A stretch of 64,000 bases of DNA from an uncultured Actinomycetes bacterium (GCA_903872155.1 CAIQJP010000087.1:62001-126000), one strand, 5' to 3'. Shown: positions 18,128 through 28,359, numbered from the stretch's first letter. Program-made: numbers and translations. Notes: generated from the sequence alone by a model not told the origin.

Positions 18128-18738
18128 GTGCTCCGATGAGGTTGGTGGTATTGGTTTCAGGAAATGGTTCGAACCTGCAAGCAATCCTTGACGCTTGCGA
18201 ATCACAATCACTAGCCGCTGAAGTTGTGGCCGTTGTGAGCAACAAACACAGCGTGAAGGCTCTCGCGCGTGCCGAAAGCGCTGGTGTACCGGCCGTTGTG
18301 GTGAGCGCAGTAACAGGTGAAAGCAGGGCCGAATACGACACTCGCTTAACCTCGATCGTTTCAAGCTTCATGCCCGACTTTGTTGTTCTTGCGGGATACA
18401 TGCGCATTCTCAGCATGGAATTCTTGTCATGGTTTCCTGGTCAGGTGGTCAATCTGCATCCCTCTCTCCCAGGCGACATTGTCGGGGTGGGAGCTATCGA
18501 AAAAGCTTTTGCAGAATTTCAAAATGGAACCCGGAACCACAGTGGTGTGATGGTCCACTTTGTTCCCGATGAAGGTGTTGACAACGGGCCAGTTTTGGCA
18601 ACCGCACGAGTTGAGATTGCTCGCGATGACACCCTTGTGACATTTGAAGAAAAGATGCATCGCCAAGAACACAAACTGCTTGTTGAAGTCCTGCGAGAAT
18701 TATCAGTGAAGTACACGAAAGTTGGAGAGCCCTCATGA
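18124..18738 (+). CDS. purN: Phosphoribosylglycinamide formyltransferase
   Basis: Transfers a formyl group from 10-formyltetrahydrofolate to GAR. The 204-residue protein has S-G-N-G-S-N-L-Q-A-I near the start, V-V-L-A-G-Y-M-R-I-L, the catalytic Asn/His region N-L-H-P-S-L-P-G, and H-F-V-P-D-E-G-V-D-N-G-P-V with the catalytic Asp. The loop after H-P-S-L is slightly altered from the common L-L-P-x-F form. It is coupled to purD/purM upstream and guaB downstream by ATGA overlaps. Confidence 0.93.
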   Translation: MSAPMRLVVLVSGNGSNLQAILDACESQSLAAEVVAVVSNKHSVKALARAESAGVPAVVVSAVTGESRAEYDTRLTSIVSSFMPDFVVLAGYMRILSMEFLSWFPGQVVNLHPSLPGDIVGVGAIEKAFAEFQNGTRNHSGVMVHFVPDEGVDNGPVLATARVEIARDDTLVTFEEKMHRQEHKLLVEVLRELSVKYTKVGEPS

Positions 18739-20219
18739 ACCCGATTAACAACACTGTGTTTAACCCACACGAAGGCCTCACCTTTGACGACGTTGTTTTA
18801 GTTCCAGGATTCAGCGATGTTCTACCCGATCAGGTTGATGTGCGTACTCAACTCACGAGCGAAATCACTTTGGCCGTGCCGTTGTTGTCGGCAGCCATGG
18901 ACAAAGTCACCGAAGCACCTATGGCGATAGCCATGGCCCGTTTGGGTGGCATCGGAATTTTGCATCGCAACATGACTATTGAAGACCAGGCCGCCGAAGC
19001 TCGTCGAGTGAAGCGGTCGCAATCAGGCATGATCTCCGACCCAGTGACACTGGGACCCGACGCATCGTTGCAAGAGGCCGAAGACTTGATGCGTCGATTC
19101 AAGTTCTCGGGTGTACCGATTATTGATAAAGCCGGAGTGCTCGTCGGCATTTTGACGAATCGCGATATTCGTTTTTGTGAACCAGCAGATTTCCTCCGCC
19201 CCGTAAGCGACTTCATGACGAAGGCTCCACTGGTGACCGGCAACGAAGACACAACGTTGGCCGAGGCTCAGACGATTATTCAAAAGCATCGCATTGAGAA
19301 ATTGCCGCTTGTTGACAAAGACGGACATCTTGTTGGCATCATCACAGTCAAAGACATCATGAAGAAGCGCGACTATCCAGACGCAACCCATGACGATCTC
19401 GGCCGTTTACGAGTTGGTGCGGCCGTTGGTGTTGGTCCTGATCTTGAGGACCGGGTCGAGGCATTAATGAAGTCATCTGTCGATGTTGTCGTCATTGACA
19501 CGGCACACGGACATACACAAGGTGTGTTAACCGCAGTACGCCGAATTAAGTCGGCGTGGCCGAACTTGGCAGTCATTGCCGGCAACGTAGTGACTGAAGA
19601 AGGCGTTGATGCGTTAGCCGAAGTTGGGTGCGATGCAATCAAAGTTGGTGTCGGCGCAGGATCAATTTGCACGACGCGTGTGATCTCGGGTGCCGGTATG
19701 CCGCAGTTATCGGCGATTTGGTATGCCGCAAGCCGAGCACGTCAACTTGGTATTCCGATCATCGCCGATGGTGGTGTCACGTACTCAGGTGACATCGTGA
19801 AGGCCTTGGCATCAGGCGGAAGTTCAGTGATGCTCGGAAGTTTGTTGGCCGGAACCGATGAAGCGCCAGGCGAGATGGAATTGTTCGAAGGTCGCCGTTA
19901 TAAGAGCTATCGCGGCATGGGATCACTTGGTGCCATGCAAGGACTCGGTGCCGATCGCTATGGAAGTGGCCAAGGTACAGCGCGAAATAAATTGGTGCCA
20001 GAAGGTATCGAAGGGCGCGTGGCGTATTCTGGATCACTTCACGATGTGGTGTACCAACTCATCGGTGGATTGCGATCAGGAATGGGTTATGTCGGAGCTG
20101 CCAACCTTGATCAGTTGCGCACGAAGGCTCGCTTCATGCGAGTGACTACGGCTGGTCGCGAAGAGAGTCATCCTCACGACGTACTTGTCACCAACGAAGC
20201 CCCCAACTATCACCAATAA
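18735..20219 (+). CDS. guaB: IMP dehydrogenase
   Basis: Oxidises IMP to XMP with NAD, the committed step to GMP. The 494-residue protein has the TIM-barrel start G-L-T-F-D-D-V, a CBS-domain pair (about residues 95-215) inserted in the barrel, and the catalytic Cys loop [11 protein letters not shown] near 305. Further along are the A-D-G-G-V and M-L-G-S-L-L-A-G-T phosphate sites and the flap Y-R-G-M-G-S. It is the last gene of the purine operon, overlapping purN by ATGA and ending just before a strong hairpin. Confidence 0.96.
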   Translation: MNPINNTVFNPHEGLTFDDVVLVPGFSDVLPDQVDVRTQLTSEITLAVPLLSAAMDKVTEAPMAIAMARLGGIGILHRNMTIEDQAAEARRVKRSQSGMISDPVTLGPDASLQEAEDLMRRFKFSGVPIIDKAGVLVGILTNRDIRFCEPADFLRPVSDFMTKAPLVTGNEDTTLAEAQTIIQKHRIEKLPLVDKDGHLVGIITVKDIMKKRDYPDATHDDLGRLRVGAAVGVGPDLEDRVEALMKSSVDVVVIDTAHGHTQGVLTAVRRIKSAWPNLAVIAGNVVTEEGVDALAEVGCDAIKVGVGAGSICTTRVISGAGMPQLSAIWYAASRARQLGIPIIADGGVTYSGDIVKALASGGSSVMLGSLLAGTDEAPGEMELFEGRRYKSYRGMGSLGAMQGLGADRYGSGQGTARNKLVPEGIEGRVAYSGSLHDVVYQLIGGLRSGMGYVGAANLDQLRTKARFMRVTTAGREESHPHDVLVTNEAPNYHQ

Positions 20220-20227
20220 CTCTGTGC

Positions 20228-20274
20228 TTCTGGTGAGGATTATTCCTCATAATGAGTAAAAATCCTCACCAGAA
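20228..20274. terminator. Bidirectional hairpin terminator between guaB and holB
   Basis: A perfect 13-bp inverted repeat (TTCTGGTGAGGAT and its complement ATCCTCACCAGAA) flanks a 21-base A/T-rich loop in the 55-base gap between the converging purine and topA-tmk-holB operons. It starts nine bases after the guaB stop and touches the holB stop. There is no long T run, but place and symmetry fit a two-way terminator. Confidence 0.75.
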
Positions 20275-21342
20275 TCACGAGGTGATGGAGGGGAGTGACA
20301 TCAAGAGGTTTTCGAAGAGCAACTTCTCATTGACGTTACGGCTGAGTGCCACACTGGCATCGCGAATCTTTTTGACTGCCCGCACATACGAATCGGTTTG
20401 GTGATGAGCTGTCGCTTCGGTTGACTTCTTGAGCGCTTCGCTATACACCAAGGTGAGCATGCGGAGTCCTGAACGAAGTTCATCAGTTTTATAACGTCGT
20501 AATTCACGCTTGTGTTTGTCGGTCAGAATTTTGCGACCACTTCCACGCTCACCTAAAAACTTGACGCGCTCTTCGAGTTCGGCAAGTTCGGCCTCTTGCT
20601 TTGATTCGTAACTCGCTAACGATGACTCAACTGCACTCAGCAATTCGGCGGCAATTTCAATAGCCCGCGAAGTAGTTCCATTCAGACGGGTCGGCACATT
20701 GGCAAAGAGGTCAGTTCGTGAAGCAAGCGATGGATCATTGATTAAAACGCGAGCCCGCTCTAAGTCTCCGGCAGCCACCCGAGCAACAGAAGCCGCTTTC
20801 TTTGGGTCAACTCCATCTTCAACGAGTTGTTTGACAATCAACTCATCAGTGATGGGTTGAAAATCAATTCGGACACAACGTGAAGCGATCGTGATCATGC
20901 TGTCGGGGACATCGTCACTGAGCATGATCATGACTGTCTGACCGTCTGGCTCTTCAATTGTCTTAAGCAACGAGGCGCGAGCACCATCAGCCAGCAACTG
21001 AAAGTCGTGCACGATGATGACTCGCGTTGAACCTTCAACTGCCGAGCGCTCAGCCAACTTGATGATTTCATCACGAGCTTGTTCGATGCTGATGCCAGCA
21101 CCTTCACGTTCGACTTCGTGTACATCAACGTGAATGCCCCGCATCGCTAGGTCGGCAGTGCGTTGAGTGCTGTCTTCGGATCCCTGCAACTTCACTGCGG
21201 CAAAGGCACGAGCGGCGATATCTTTTCCGCATCCAGACGGACCAACAAACAGGTAAGCGTGGGCAGCAGAGTCGGCCAAAGCCCGCAACTTCAACAAAGT
21301 ATGTTCTTGGCCAATGACCTTGTCGTAGACCGAGTTTGACAT
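20275..21342 (-). CDS. holB: DNA polymerase III subunit delta' (clamp loader)
   Basis: A 355-residue AAA+ clamp-loader-type protein with Walker A G-P-S-G-C-G-K-D near residue 33, the sensor segment T-I-E-E-P near 129, and S-R-C near 153 where the arginine finger of related subunits lies. The usual four-Cys zinc module of DnaX/HolB between the Walker motifs is not obvious. A long charged coiled segment (about residues 240-290) is unusual. It follows tmk by one base, the standard actinobacterial topA-tmk-holB order. Confidence 0.85.
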   Translation of the reverse strand: MSNSVYDKVIGQEHTLLKLRALADSAAHAYLFVGPSGCGKDIAARAFAAVKLQGSEDSTQRTADLAMRGIHVDVHEVEREGAGISIEQARDEIIKLAERSAVEGSTRVIIVHDFQLLADGARASLLKTIEEPDGQTVMIMLSDDVPDSMITIASRCVRIDFQPITDELIVKQLVEDGVDPKKAASVARVAAGDLERARVLINDPSLASRTDLFANVPTRLNGTTSRAIEIAAELLSAVESSLASYESKQEAELAELEERVKFLGERGSGRKILTDKHKRELRRYKTDELRSGLRMLTLVYSEALKKSTEATAHHQTDSYVRAVKKIRDASVALSRNVNEKLLFENLLMSLPSITS

Positions 21343-21343
21343 G

Positions 21344-21967
21344 TTAGATGCCGAGTCTTTCGGTCACTGCTGCACGCACTGCTTGTTCAATCGCATCAGG
21401 GTCACCAACAGCCTCAATGATCACCCAGTGTTGCGGATCATTCGCTGCCATGGCGTGGAACCCATCGCGGACTCGTTGAAAGAACTCGCCATTCTCTTGT
21501 TCAAAGCGATCAAGATCGCGATGCGCAAGGCGACTCATGGCGTGTTCGTGTGAAACATCAAGCAAGACCACTAGGTCTGGCCAGCGAGACTGCAGAGCCC
21601 AGTCATTCACAGCGCGAACGGTGTCAAGCGGTAACTGTCGACCGTAACCCTGATAGGCAATCGTTGAATACACGCTGCGATCACTCACCACATGATGACC
21701 AGCAGCAAGTGCCGGAGCCAAAACTTCAGCACGATGTTGCGCACGGTCACCAGCGATTAGGAGTGCTTCAGCAATGGCATCAAGATGGGTGTTGGCGGTG
21801 TCGTGCAACACCTCGCGAATTCGTGCACCAATATCGGTGCCACCGGTTTCGCGAGTGAGAACTGATTTGGCATCAAGCAAACGTAACGATGCAACTAAAC
21901 GTGAAGCCTGTGTGGTTTTGCCACAACCTTCGATTCCCTCGAATGCGATGTAGACCGGAGTCTTCAT
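21344..21967 (-). CDS. tmk: Thymidylate kinase
   Basis: Phosphorylates dTMP to dTDP for DNA synthesis. The 207-residue protein has the P-loop F-E-G-I-E-G-C-G-K-T-T near residue 9, the D-R-S-V-Y-S-T motif near 97 (the DRY/S region) and a basic LID-like R-L-A-H-R-D-L-D-R-F-E. It overlaps topA by ATGA and lies one base from holB. Confidence 0.93.
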   Translation of the reverse strand: MKTPVYIAFEGIEGCGKTTQASRLVASLRLLDAKSVLTRETGGTDIGARIREVLHDTANTHLDAIAEALLIAGDRAQHRAEVLAPALAAGHHVVSDRSVYSTIAYQGYGRQLPLDTVRAVNDWALQSRWPDLVVLLDVSHEHAMSRLAHRDLDRFEQENGEFFQRVRDGFHAMAANDPQHWVIIEAVGDPDAIEQAVRAAVTERLGI

Positions 21968-24750
21968 TCTTCGGGCTTCTGGGCTTTCTTTTTCGCAGGA
22001 GCTTTCGCGACGGCTTTCTTGGGAGCAGCAGCTTTCTTCTTCGCTGGCTTCTTAGCAGCAGCCTTTTTGGGAGCAGCAGCTTTCTTGGCTGCTGGCTTTT
22101 TAGCGGCGGCCTTCCTTGGTGCACCACGTTTCGACGGGCTCTTCTGTCCGGGCACGAGACCCTTTTCAATCATCACTTCGCGACGAACTGCCAACAATTC
22201 GTAAGCACGTTCGGGCAACATGTCTTCAAGGCGGTCGCCCTTACCTAGCGATGCATTCACTTCACCGTCGGTGACATACACGCCAAACTTGCCGTCCTTG
22301 GCAACAACCGGACGACCACTTGCGGGATCGGTGCCGAACTCGCGCATGGGTCCGCTGTTAGGCGACGCGGCGCGACCTCGGCGAAACACTTTTGGGAGTG
22401 CGTAAATCGAAAGTGCTTCATCAAGAGTGATGGTGAGTAACTTCTCTTCATTCTCAATGGTGCGGTAATCCTTGACCTTTTGCAGGTACGGACCGAACTT
22501 TCCATTTTGTGCAGTAATCGGTTCGCCGTCGGTTGGATCAACGCCAAGTGTGCGGGGAAGTGTGAGTAGTTGTTCGGCATCGACCATGGTGATGCGATCA
22601 AGAACCATGGTCTTGAACAAACTGACCATCTTTGGTTTTTCAAATCCGGGCGGTGGTACATCTTGCGTACCCCACTGCACATATGGCCCAAACCGACCAT
22701 TTTTGGCAAATACTGGCAGACCATTCAATTCACCAATGGGTTCGTCACTCTTCGGCATTGCCAACAAACGCAACGCCATTTCAAGAGTGAGTTCATCGGG
22801 TGTGAGTGAATCGGGAACCGATGCGTTCTCGTCACCACGCTTCACGTACGGGCCAAACTTGCCAGGCTTCACAACAATGACTTCACCCGTGGTGGGGTCG
22901 GCACCAATCGAGAACGAGTTGATCACAGCGGCGTCAATACCCGCAATGTTGTTTTCAATGAGTCGCTTGAGACCAAGTTCTTTGGCATCACCTTCACGAC
23001 CTTCGGCAATGAGACCGAAATAGAAATCATGCAACCACTTGTCTTTGGCCAATTTCTTTTGCGCGATCTCGTCGAGGTCTTCTTCGACTCCTGCAGTGAA
23101 TTGATAATCAACCAAACCGGTGAAGTGTTGTTCGAGCAAACCAACAACTGCGAATGCGGTCCAGGTTGGCACGAGTGCTTGCGCCTTCTTCCACACGTAA
23201 CCACGGTCTTGCACAGTCTGAATAATTGATGCCCACGTTGACGGACGGCCAATGCCAAGTTCTTCGAGCTTCTTGACGATTGAAGCTTCGGTGTAGCGCG
23301 CTGGTGGTGTGGTTTCGTGTCCGTTCGGATCGAGCGAAAGAACCGGAACAGCATCGCCAACTTTAAGTACGGGCAATAATGCTTCGGTCTCAGTATCGGC
23401 TGCATCGTCGTCGCGTGACTCTTCATAGGCACGACGGTGACCCGGGAACGTAATGGTTGTTCCACTCGCCGAGAATTCACAATCGTTGGCAGTTGTTGCG
23501 CCAGCAGCTGCAGCGACGCCACCTAAACGAATTGACACGGTGACACCTTGTGCGTCAGGCATTTGCGATGCGAGTGTGCGCTGCCAGATGAGGCGATACA
23601 ACGCCAGGTCGGGTCCGCTGAGTTGACTCATCACACTGTCGGGTGAACGCATCGGCAAGGTTGGACGAATCGCTTCGTGGGCCTCTTGTGCGTTCTTGAC
23701 CTTGTTGGCATAACGACGTGGAGAATCAAGAAGGTATTCGCTGCCATAATCCTTGCGAATCTGCGCACGAACTTCGGTGAGGGCTTCTTCAGCAAGCGTG
23801 ACCGAGTCGGTACGCATATATGTAATGAATCCTCGTTCGTACAAACCTTGGGCCGTACGCATGACCTGCTGTGCCGACAAGCGCAACTTGCGACCAGCTT
23901 CTTGCTGCAAGGTGCTCGTCATGAATGGCGGCTTGGGTGACGAGCGATAAGGCTTGTCTTCAACCGAGCGCACGGTGATGGTTGCACTCTTCAGTCGATC
24001 AACCAATGACGTGGCAACAGATTCGCTGAGGACGACAACGCCTTCTTTGGCCTTACCGAAACTGTCGAAGTCTTTTCCTGTTGCGACTCGCTTGCCGTCC
24101 ACTTCAAGCAACGCTGCTTTGAAAGAAGGGCTGGTGGCCGACACGAGATCGAGGCCCCAATATCCGGCCGTCACGAAAGCGATGCGCTCACGTTCACGCT
24201 CAACAATCAAACGTACGGTCGGGCTCTGCACACGACCAGCGGACAATCCACGATTCACTTTGCGCCACAACACGGGGGACACCTCATAACCGAACAAGCG
24301 GTCGAGGATGCGACGGGTCTCGGCGGCGTCGACCAAGCCGTAATCGAGATCTCGGGGTTCTGCGAAAGCATGGTCAATGGCGGTCTTGGTGATTTCGTGA
24401 AAGACCACCCGGTGTACGGGTACACCGGGTTTGATCGCCGACTTGAGGTTTTCGATGAGGTGCCAGCTGATGGCCTCTCCCTCGCGGTCTTCGTCGGTTG
24501 CGAGATAAATCGCACTGGCCTTCTTGGCGAGAACGCGTAACTCCTTGATGACCTTGGCGCCACGCTCGGTCAATTCGTAGGTGGGCTTGAAGTGGTTATC
24601 CACATCGACGGCCATGCCCTTAGAGGGAAGGTCTGCGACGTGGCCCACCGAAGCCAGGACGTCATAGTTGGCACCAAGCAAAGAACCAATTGTTTTGGCC
24701 TTGGCTGGTGATTCAACGATCACGAGGGGTTTGGAGGTCGGGGTTGTCAT
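21964..24750 (-). CDS. topA: DNA topoisomerase I
   Basis: Type IA topoisomerase that relaxes negative supercoils. The 928-residue protein has a TOPRIM start V-E-S-P-A-K-A-K-T-I, the acidic D-E-D-R-E-G-E-A, and the catalytic tyrosine in T-Y-M-R-T-D-S near residue 310. Four C-terminal repeats of the type D-P-[TA]-[TD]-G-[EDR]-x(3-6)-G-[KR]-F-G follow. The last 45 residues are a Lys/Ala/Pro-rich tail with repeated A-A-K-K-P-A and A-P-K-K-A units, typical of actinobacterial TopA and needed for processive DNA binding in relatives. It is first in the topA-tmk-holB block. Confidence 0.96.
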   Translation of the reverse strand: MTTPTSKPLVIVESPAKAKTIGSLLGANYDVLASVGHVADLPSKGMAVDVDNHFKPTYELTERGAKVIKELRVLAKKASAIYLATDEDREGEAISWHLIENLKSAIKPGVPVHRVVFHEITKTAIDHAFAEPRDLDYGLVDAAETRRILDRLFGYEVSPVLWRKVNRGLSAGRVQSPTVRLIVERERERIAFVTAGYWGLDLVSATSPSFKAALLEVDGKRVATGKDFDSFGKAKEGVVVLSESVATSLVDRLKSATITVRSVEDKPYRSSPKPPFMTSTLQQEAGRKLRLSAQQVMRTAQGLYERGFITYMRTDSVTLAEEALTEVRAQIRKDYGSEYLLDSPRRYANKVKNAQEAHEAIRPTLPMRSPDSVMSQLSGPDLALYRLIWQRTLASQMPDAQGVTVSIRLGGVAAAAGATTANDCEFSASGTTITFPGHRRAYEESRDDDAADTETEALLPVLKVGDAVPVLSLDPNGHETTPPARYTEASIVKKLEELGIGRPSTWASIIQTVQDRGYVWKKAQALVPTWTAFAVVGLLEQHFTGLVDYQFTAGVEEDLDEIAQKKLAKDKWLHDFYFGLIAEGREGDAKELGLKRLIENNIAGIDAAVINSFSIGADPTTGEVIVVKPGKFGPYVKRGDENASVPDSLTPDELTLEMALRLLAMPKSDEPIGELNGLPVFAKNGRFGPYVQWGTQDVPPPGFEKPKMVSLFKTMVLDRITMVDAEQLLTLPRTLGVDPTDGEPITAQNGKFGPYLQKVKDYRTIENEEKLLTITLDEALSIYALPKVFRRGRAASPNSGPMREFGTDPASGRPVVAKDGKFGVYVTDGEVNASLGKGDRLEDMLPERAYELLAVRREVMIEKGLVPGQKSPSKRGAPRKAAAKKPAAKKAAAPKKAAAKKPAKKKAAAPKKAVAKAPAKKKAQKPEE

Positions 24751-24785
24751 ATATATAAAGCGCTACGGCATCGAGCCTAGGTTTG

Positions 24786-27116
24786 TCAAGCCACTTCTTT
24801 TTCGGGGAGGTGCGATTGCCCCTCGACGTTGATGCGAGGCAGGACCTTATCTAGCCATTTGGGGATCCACCAGTTGCGGGCTCCCAAAAGTTCCATCGTC
24901 GCTGGTACAAGCACCATTCGCACAAGTGTGGCGTCCAGCAGGACAGCCACGGCGAGGCCCATTCCGAACAGCTTGATCGTGCGGTCATCGCCCGCCACAA
25001 AACTTCCGAAAACGGCGACCATGATGAGGGCCGCAGCGGTGATGACGCGGGCTGTGGCGGCCAAACCGTCGGCCACCGCGGTCGCGTTATCGCCCGTTCG
25101 ATCGAACTCTTCTTTCATACGTGAGAGCAAGAAAACCTCGTAGTCCATCGAGAGTCCAAACACGATCGCGAAGAGCATCATTGGGATGAAAGGTTCGATG
25201 GGTCCGGCACTTCCGACACCAATCAAACTGCCGCCGTAACCCCACTGGAAAATGGCGACGATGATGCCGTACGAAGCACCGATCGAAAGCAAGTTCATGA
25301 TCACGGCTTTGAGCGGAACGAGCAAACTTCTGAATACGGCCATGAGCAATAAGAACGACATCAACAGAACTGCGCCAATGAACAAAAAGATGCGCTTGGC
25401 GAAGTAGTCACTGAGGTCGACACCAATTGCGGTGAAGCCACCCACGTTGATGTGAATGTCGGTTCCGGCTACTGCAGGTGGCAAGACATCATCACGCAAA
25501 CGATGAACCAAATTTGCGGTGTTTTCAGATTGCGGTGATTCGCGAGGAACAACTTTCCAGACAACAAGCGTGTCAGTCAACGGTGTTGCAGGCGAAACGA
25601 ATGCAACGTCTTTGTCGGCGCCGATCGCGGCCGAAATCTCAGCCAACTTTGCTGAGTCTGCAGCTTCAGCGGGAGTTACTTCAGCAACTAATTGCAAAGG
25701 TCCGTTGAAGCCAGGTCCGAATCCTTGCGCAAGCATGTCGTACGCACGACGAGCAGTTTGCCACTCAGCGCGATTGCCATTATCGCTCAACGCGATGCGC
25801 ATTCCGAAGAGTGGCAATGTCATGACTAATAGAACAGTGAGACCACCGATGAGCGATACCCACGGACGATGCTGGATGAAGCGACTCCAGCGATACCAGA
25901 ACTGTTCTTTGATGGGTTTTGGTTCACGATGTTTGATGGGGGTACGCCACGATTTCACCAAGAAACTCGTGGCCATGATGATGACAGCCAGCAAACCGCC
26001 CACGGCGATAAGTGACAAAGAGCCAATGAAAACAACACCAAATAGCGAAACTGTCGAGAAGGTGATGAGGGCAATGAGAGCGGCGCGCGTGGTCACATCA
26101 ATGCGATGACCCACCCAGGACAACAGCGCGGGCAAAAGTGTGAGAGCAGCGAGAACCATCACGCCAACAGTTGTTGATGCGGCGATTGCAAGTCCGTAAA
26201 TGAACTTCATACCCATCATGTACATGCCAAGCAACGACACCATGACAGTGATTCCGGCGAACAAAACTGCGCGACCAGCGGTGTCAATTGATGCGGCTGT
26301 CGCTTCTTCGGGCGACAAGCCCGCGCGCAAGCCTTCGCGGAAACGCGTGACGATAAAGAGTGCGTAGTCAATACCGACGCCGATACCAATCATGCCGCCG
26401 ATCTGCACGACAAAGTCGGGCATCTCCATGACGTGGCTCAATATTGTGACGATCGAAATTCCGGTGCCGAGTCCGATGAGGGCAGTGCCAATAGGTAGCC
26501 CCATCGCGAGCACTGATCCGAAGGCGAGGACCAAAATGATGATCGCAGCTAGAAGACCAACGACTTCGCTTTCGGGCAAGTTAAACGACACGAAAGGGTC
26601 GCCGCCGTATTCGACAGTGACAAGTGAGCGCGAGTTGTTTTGATCAAGGATTGGTTCGGCGATATCTCGAATATCAGTCCCGATCAATCGCATGTCGGCT
26701 TGCGAGTTCCCCTTTGGTAAGTGGAGAACCGCGTACGCAATGGGCTGTGTGGTACTCATTAACTGTGGAGCGTCATATGGCGAGGTAATCGTGAGGCCTT
26801 CGATGCCGGCTTGCAATTGAGTGAAGACATCGGTCATGACCGCTTTGACTTCAGGATTGTTGACGCCATCGGCAGTGTCGGACCCGACCTCGAAAACGAT
26901 TTGCGCATCGGTAATCGTGTCGGCATCAGGGAAGGCATTTTTGAGCAGATTGAGAGCTCGCAAACTTTCGGTATTAGGAATCGAAAAGCGGGTCTGGAAT
27001 GCTCCGCCACCCATGGCACCGTTGGCGATGAGGCTTCCGCCGAAAAGAGCAACGAGCCAAATGATGATGGTGAGCCAGTGGCGACGGAAGCACCAGTGGG
27101 CGAGGCGAGACAACAT
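24786..27116 (-). CDS. MMPL/RND-family membrane transporter
   Basis: A 776-residue membrane protein with about 12 transmembrane segments in two halves, each led by a large external loop (about residues 40-180 and 430-560). The helix motif G-I-G-V-G-I-D-Y-A-L-F after the first half is repeated as G-L-S-M-D-Y-E-V-F-L-L-S-R in the second, the proton-relay region of MMPL proteins. Mycobacterial relatives export lipids or antimicrobials. No lipid-biosynthesis genes are adjacent, so the cargo is unknown. It is divergent from rsgA. Confidence 0.9.
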   Translation of the reverse strand: MLSRLAHWCFRRHWLTIIIWLVALFGGSLIANGAMGGGAFQTRFSIPNTESLRALNLLKNAFPDADTITDAQIVFEVGSDTADGVNNPEVKAVMTDVFTQLQAGIEGLTITSPYDAPQLMSTTQPIAYAVLHLPKGNSQADMRLIGTDIRDIAEPILDQNNSRSLVTVEYGGDPFVSFNLPESEVVGLLAAIIILVLAFGSVLAMGLPIGTALIGLGTGISIVTILSHVMEMPDFVVQIGGMIGIGVGIDYALFIVTRFREGLRAGLSPEEATAASIDTAGRAVLFAGITVMVSLLGMYMMGMKFIYGLAIAASTTVGVMVLAALTLLPALLSWVGHRIDVTTRAALIALITFSTVSLFGVVFIGSLSLIAVGGLLAVIIMATSFLVKSWRTPIKHREPKPIKEQFWYRWSRFIQHRPWVSLIGGLTVLLVMTLPLFGMRIALSDNGNRAEWQTARRAYDMLAQGFGPGFNGPLQLVAEVTPAEAADSAKLAEISAAIGADKDVAFVSPATPLTDTLVVWKVVPRESPQSENTANLVHRLRDDVLPPAVAGTDIHINVGGFTAIGVDLSDYFAKRIFLFIGAVLLMSFLLLMAVFRSLLVPLKAVIMNLLSIGASYGIIVAIFQWGYGGSLIGVGSAGPIEPFIPMMLFAIVFGLSMDYEVFLLSRMKEEFDRTGDNATAVADGLAATARVITAAALIMVAVFGSFVAGDDRTIKLFGMGLAVAVLLDATLVRMVLVPATMELLGARNWWIPKWLDKVLPRINVEGQSHLPEKEVA

Positions 27117-27179
27117 GTTGGGGGTTCCTTTGGCACTGGTTCAGGGGAAGAGTGCCTTTGTGAGGCTACGGTCACCTAT

Positions 27180-28259
27180 GTGAACGACCCACGGATGGCG
27201 CTTGGTTGGAATGTCACATGGGATGTGACGTGGGATTTAACGCGCACCGAAGTTGCCCGAAATCACCCACATGTGCTCGATGGGACCAATTTGCCGGGCC
27301 GGGTATCGCGACTTGACCGAGGTTGGAGCACTGTTTGGTACGGCCCGCCATCTATGGGCATCGAACCGGTCCGGGTCCGCAATATTGGAGCCGAAGTTGC
27401 CGTCGGTGACTGGGTTGTGGTTTCGGCCGATGGTGAAAAGGTCGAGCTGGTCTTGCCTCGCCATAGCGCTTTTATGCGGCGAGCCAGTTTTGAGGGGCAA
27501 CGGGCTGAGGCCCACACGATTGCCGCCAATATTGATGTCGTCTTCTTGTTGCATGCTTTGGTGTCGCCACCCAATCAACGCCGCCTTGAACGCGAATTGG
27601 TTCTTGCTTTCGACAGTGGTGCAACTCCTGTCTTGATTTTGACCAAACTCGATCTCATGGAGAGCGCGGCTGAAGTGAAGCATTGCCTCGACACTCTTGA
27701 AGCAGTTGCGCCTGGTGTCGACATTCATGTGGTGAGTGGTATTCGTGGCGATGGCCTCGAAGCTTTGTTGCAATATGCCAAGGGGTATCGCACGGTAGCT
27801 CTGCTGGGTGCGAGTGGTGTGGGCAAGAGCACGATCGTCAACACCTTGGTTGGTGGACAAGTTCAAAGTACGGCGGCAGTGCGTGAGGGTGATCAACGCG
27901 GGCGCCACACGACAACTGCAGTTCAACTTGTCGCTTTGCCATCTGATCCTGTTGGCGAAGCAGGTTGGCTCATTGACACACCCGGAGTCCGCGCTGTCAG
28001 CTTGTGGTCAAGCGGTACCGGAATTGAACGAGCCTTCGCTGATGTTTTTGCGTTGTCTGAAAAATGTCGCTTTCGTGATTGCAAACATCGAGAAGAACCC
28101 GGCTGCGCAGTCAGTGCTGCAGTGATTGCCGGCAAGTTAGATCCGCGTCGACTTGACAGTATGAAGCGGCTTGTGGCCGAAGAAGCAGCACTTGAAGAAG
28201 AGCAAAAGGCGCGTCTCAAGGTTGAAGATCGTCGCGGTTTTCGTAAACGTAAACCCTGA
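27180..28259 (+). CDS. rsgA: Ribosome small-subunit-dependent GTPase A
   Basis: A late 30S assembly GTPase. The GTPase motifs appear in circularly permuted order: L-T-K-L-D-L (G4), then V-S-G (G5), G-A-S-G-V-G-K-S-T (G1), G-R-H-T-T-T (G2) and D-T-P-G (G3). An OB-fold precedes them, and a C-terminal zinc motif C-x(4)-C-x-H-x(4)-G-C follows. The frame is open far upstream and runs antisense into the MMPL gene. I placed the start at the GTG at 27180, which leaves a 63-base divergent spacer; the ATG at 27195 is also possible. Confidence 0.9.
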   Translation: MNDPRMALGWNVTWDVTWDLTRTEVARNHPHVLDGTNLPGRVSRLDRGWSTVWYGPPSMGIEPVRVRNIGAEVAVGDWVVVSADGEKVELVLPRHSAFMRRASFEGQRAEAHTIAANIDVVFLLHALVSPPNQRRLERELVLAFDSGATPVLILTKLDLMESAAEVKHCLDTLEAVAPGVDIHVVSGIRGDGLEALLQYAKGYRTVALLGASGVGKSTIVNTLVGGQVQSTAAVREGDQRGRHTTTAVQLVALPSDPVGEAGWLIDTPGVRAVSLWSSGTGIERAFADVFALSEKCRFRDCKHREEPGCAVSAAVIAGKLDPRRLDSMKRLVAEEAALEEEQKARLKVEDRRGFRKRKP

Positions 28260-28359
28260 TCAATCTCGTTAGCGACTATGCCTGTTAGTGACTATGGTCC
28301 CCATCAGCGCAGGCTTTAGGGCGGAGGACAAACTGCGGTATTGAACCTACGGTTTGTTC

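Noticed and set aside
21889-22248. Plus-strand Phe/Leu/Ala-rich frame suggesting a membrane peptide
   Set aside because: It is the antisense reading of the Lys/Ala/Pro repeat tail of topA; the hydrophobic look is an artefact of complementing AAG and GCN codons.
26811-27179. Long upstream extension of the rsgA frame antisense to the MMPL gene
   Set aside because: The extension has no RsgA similarity and fully overlaps the well-supported MMPL N-terminus; a start at 27180 gives a normal-length protein.
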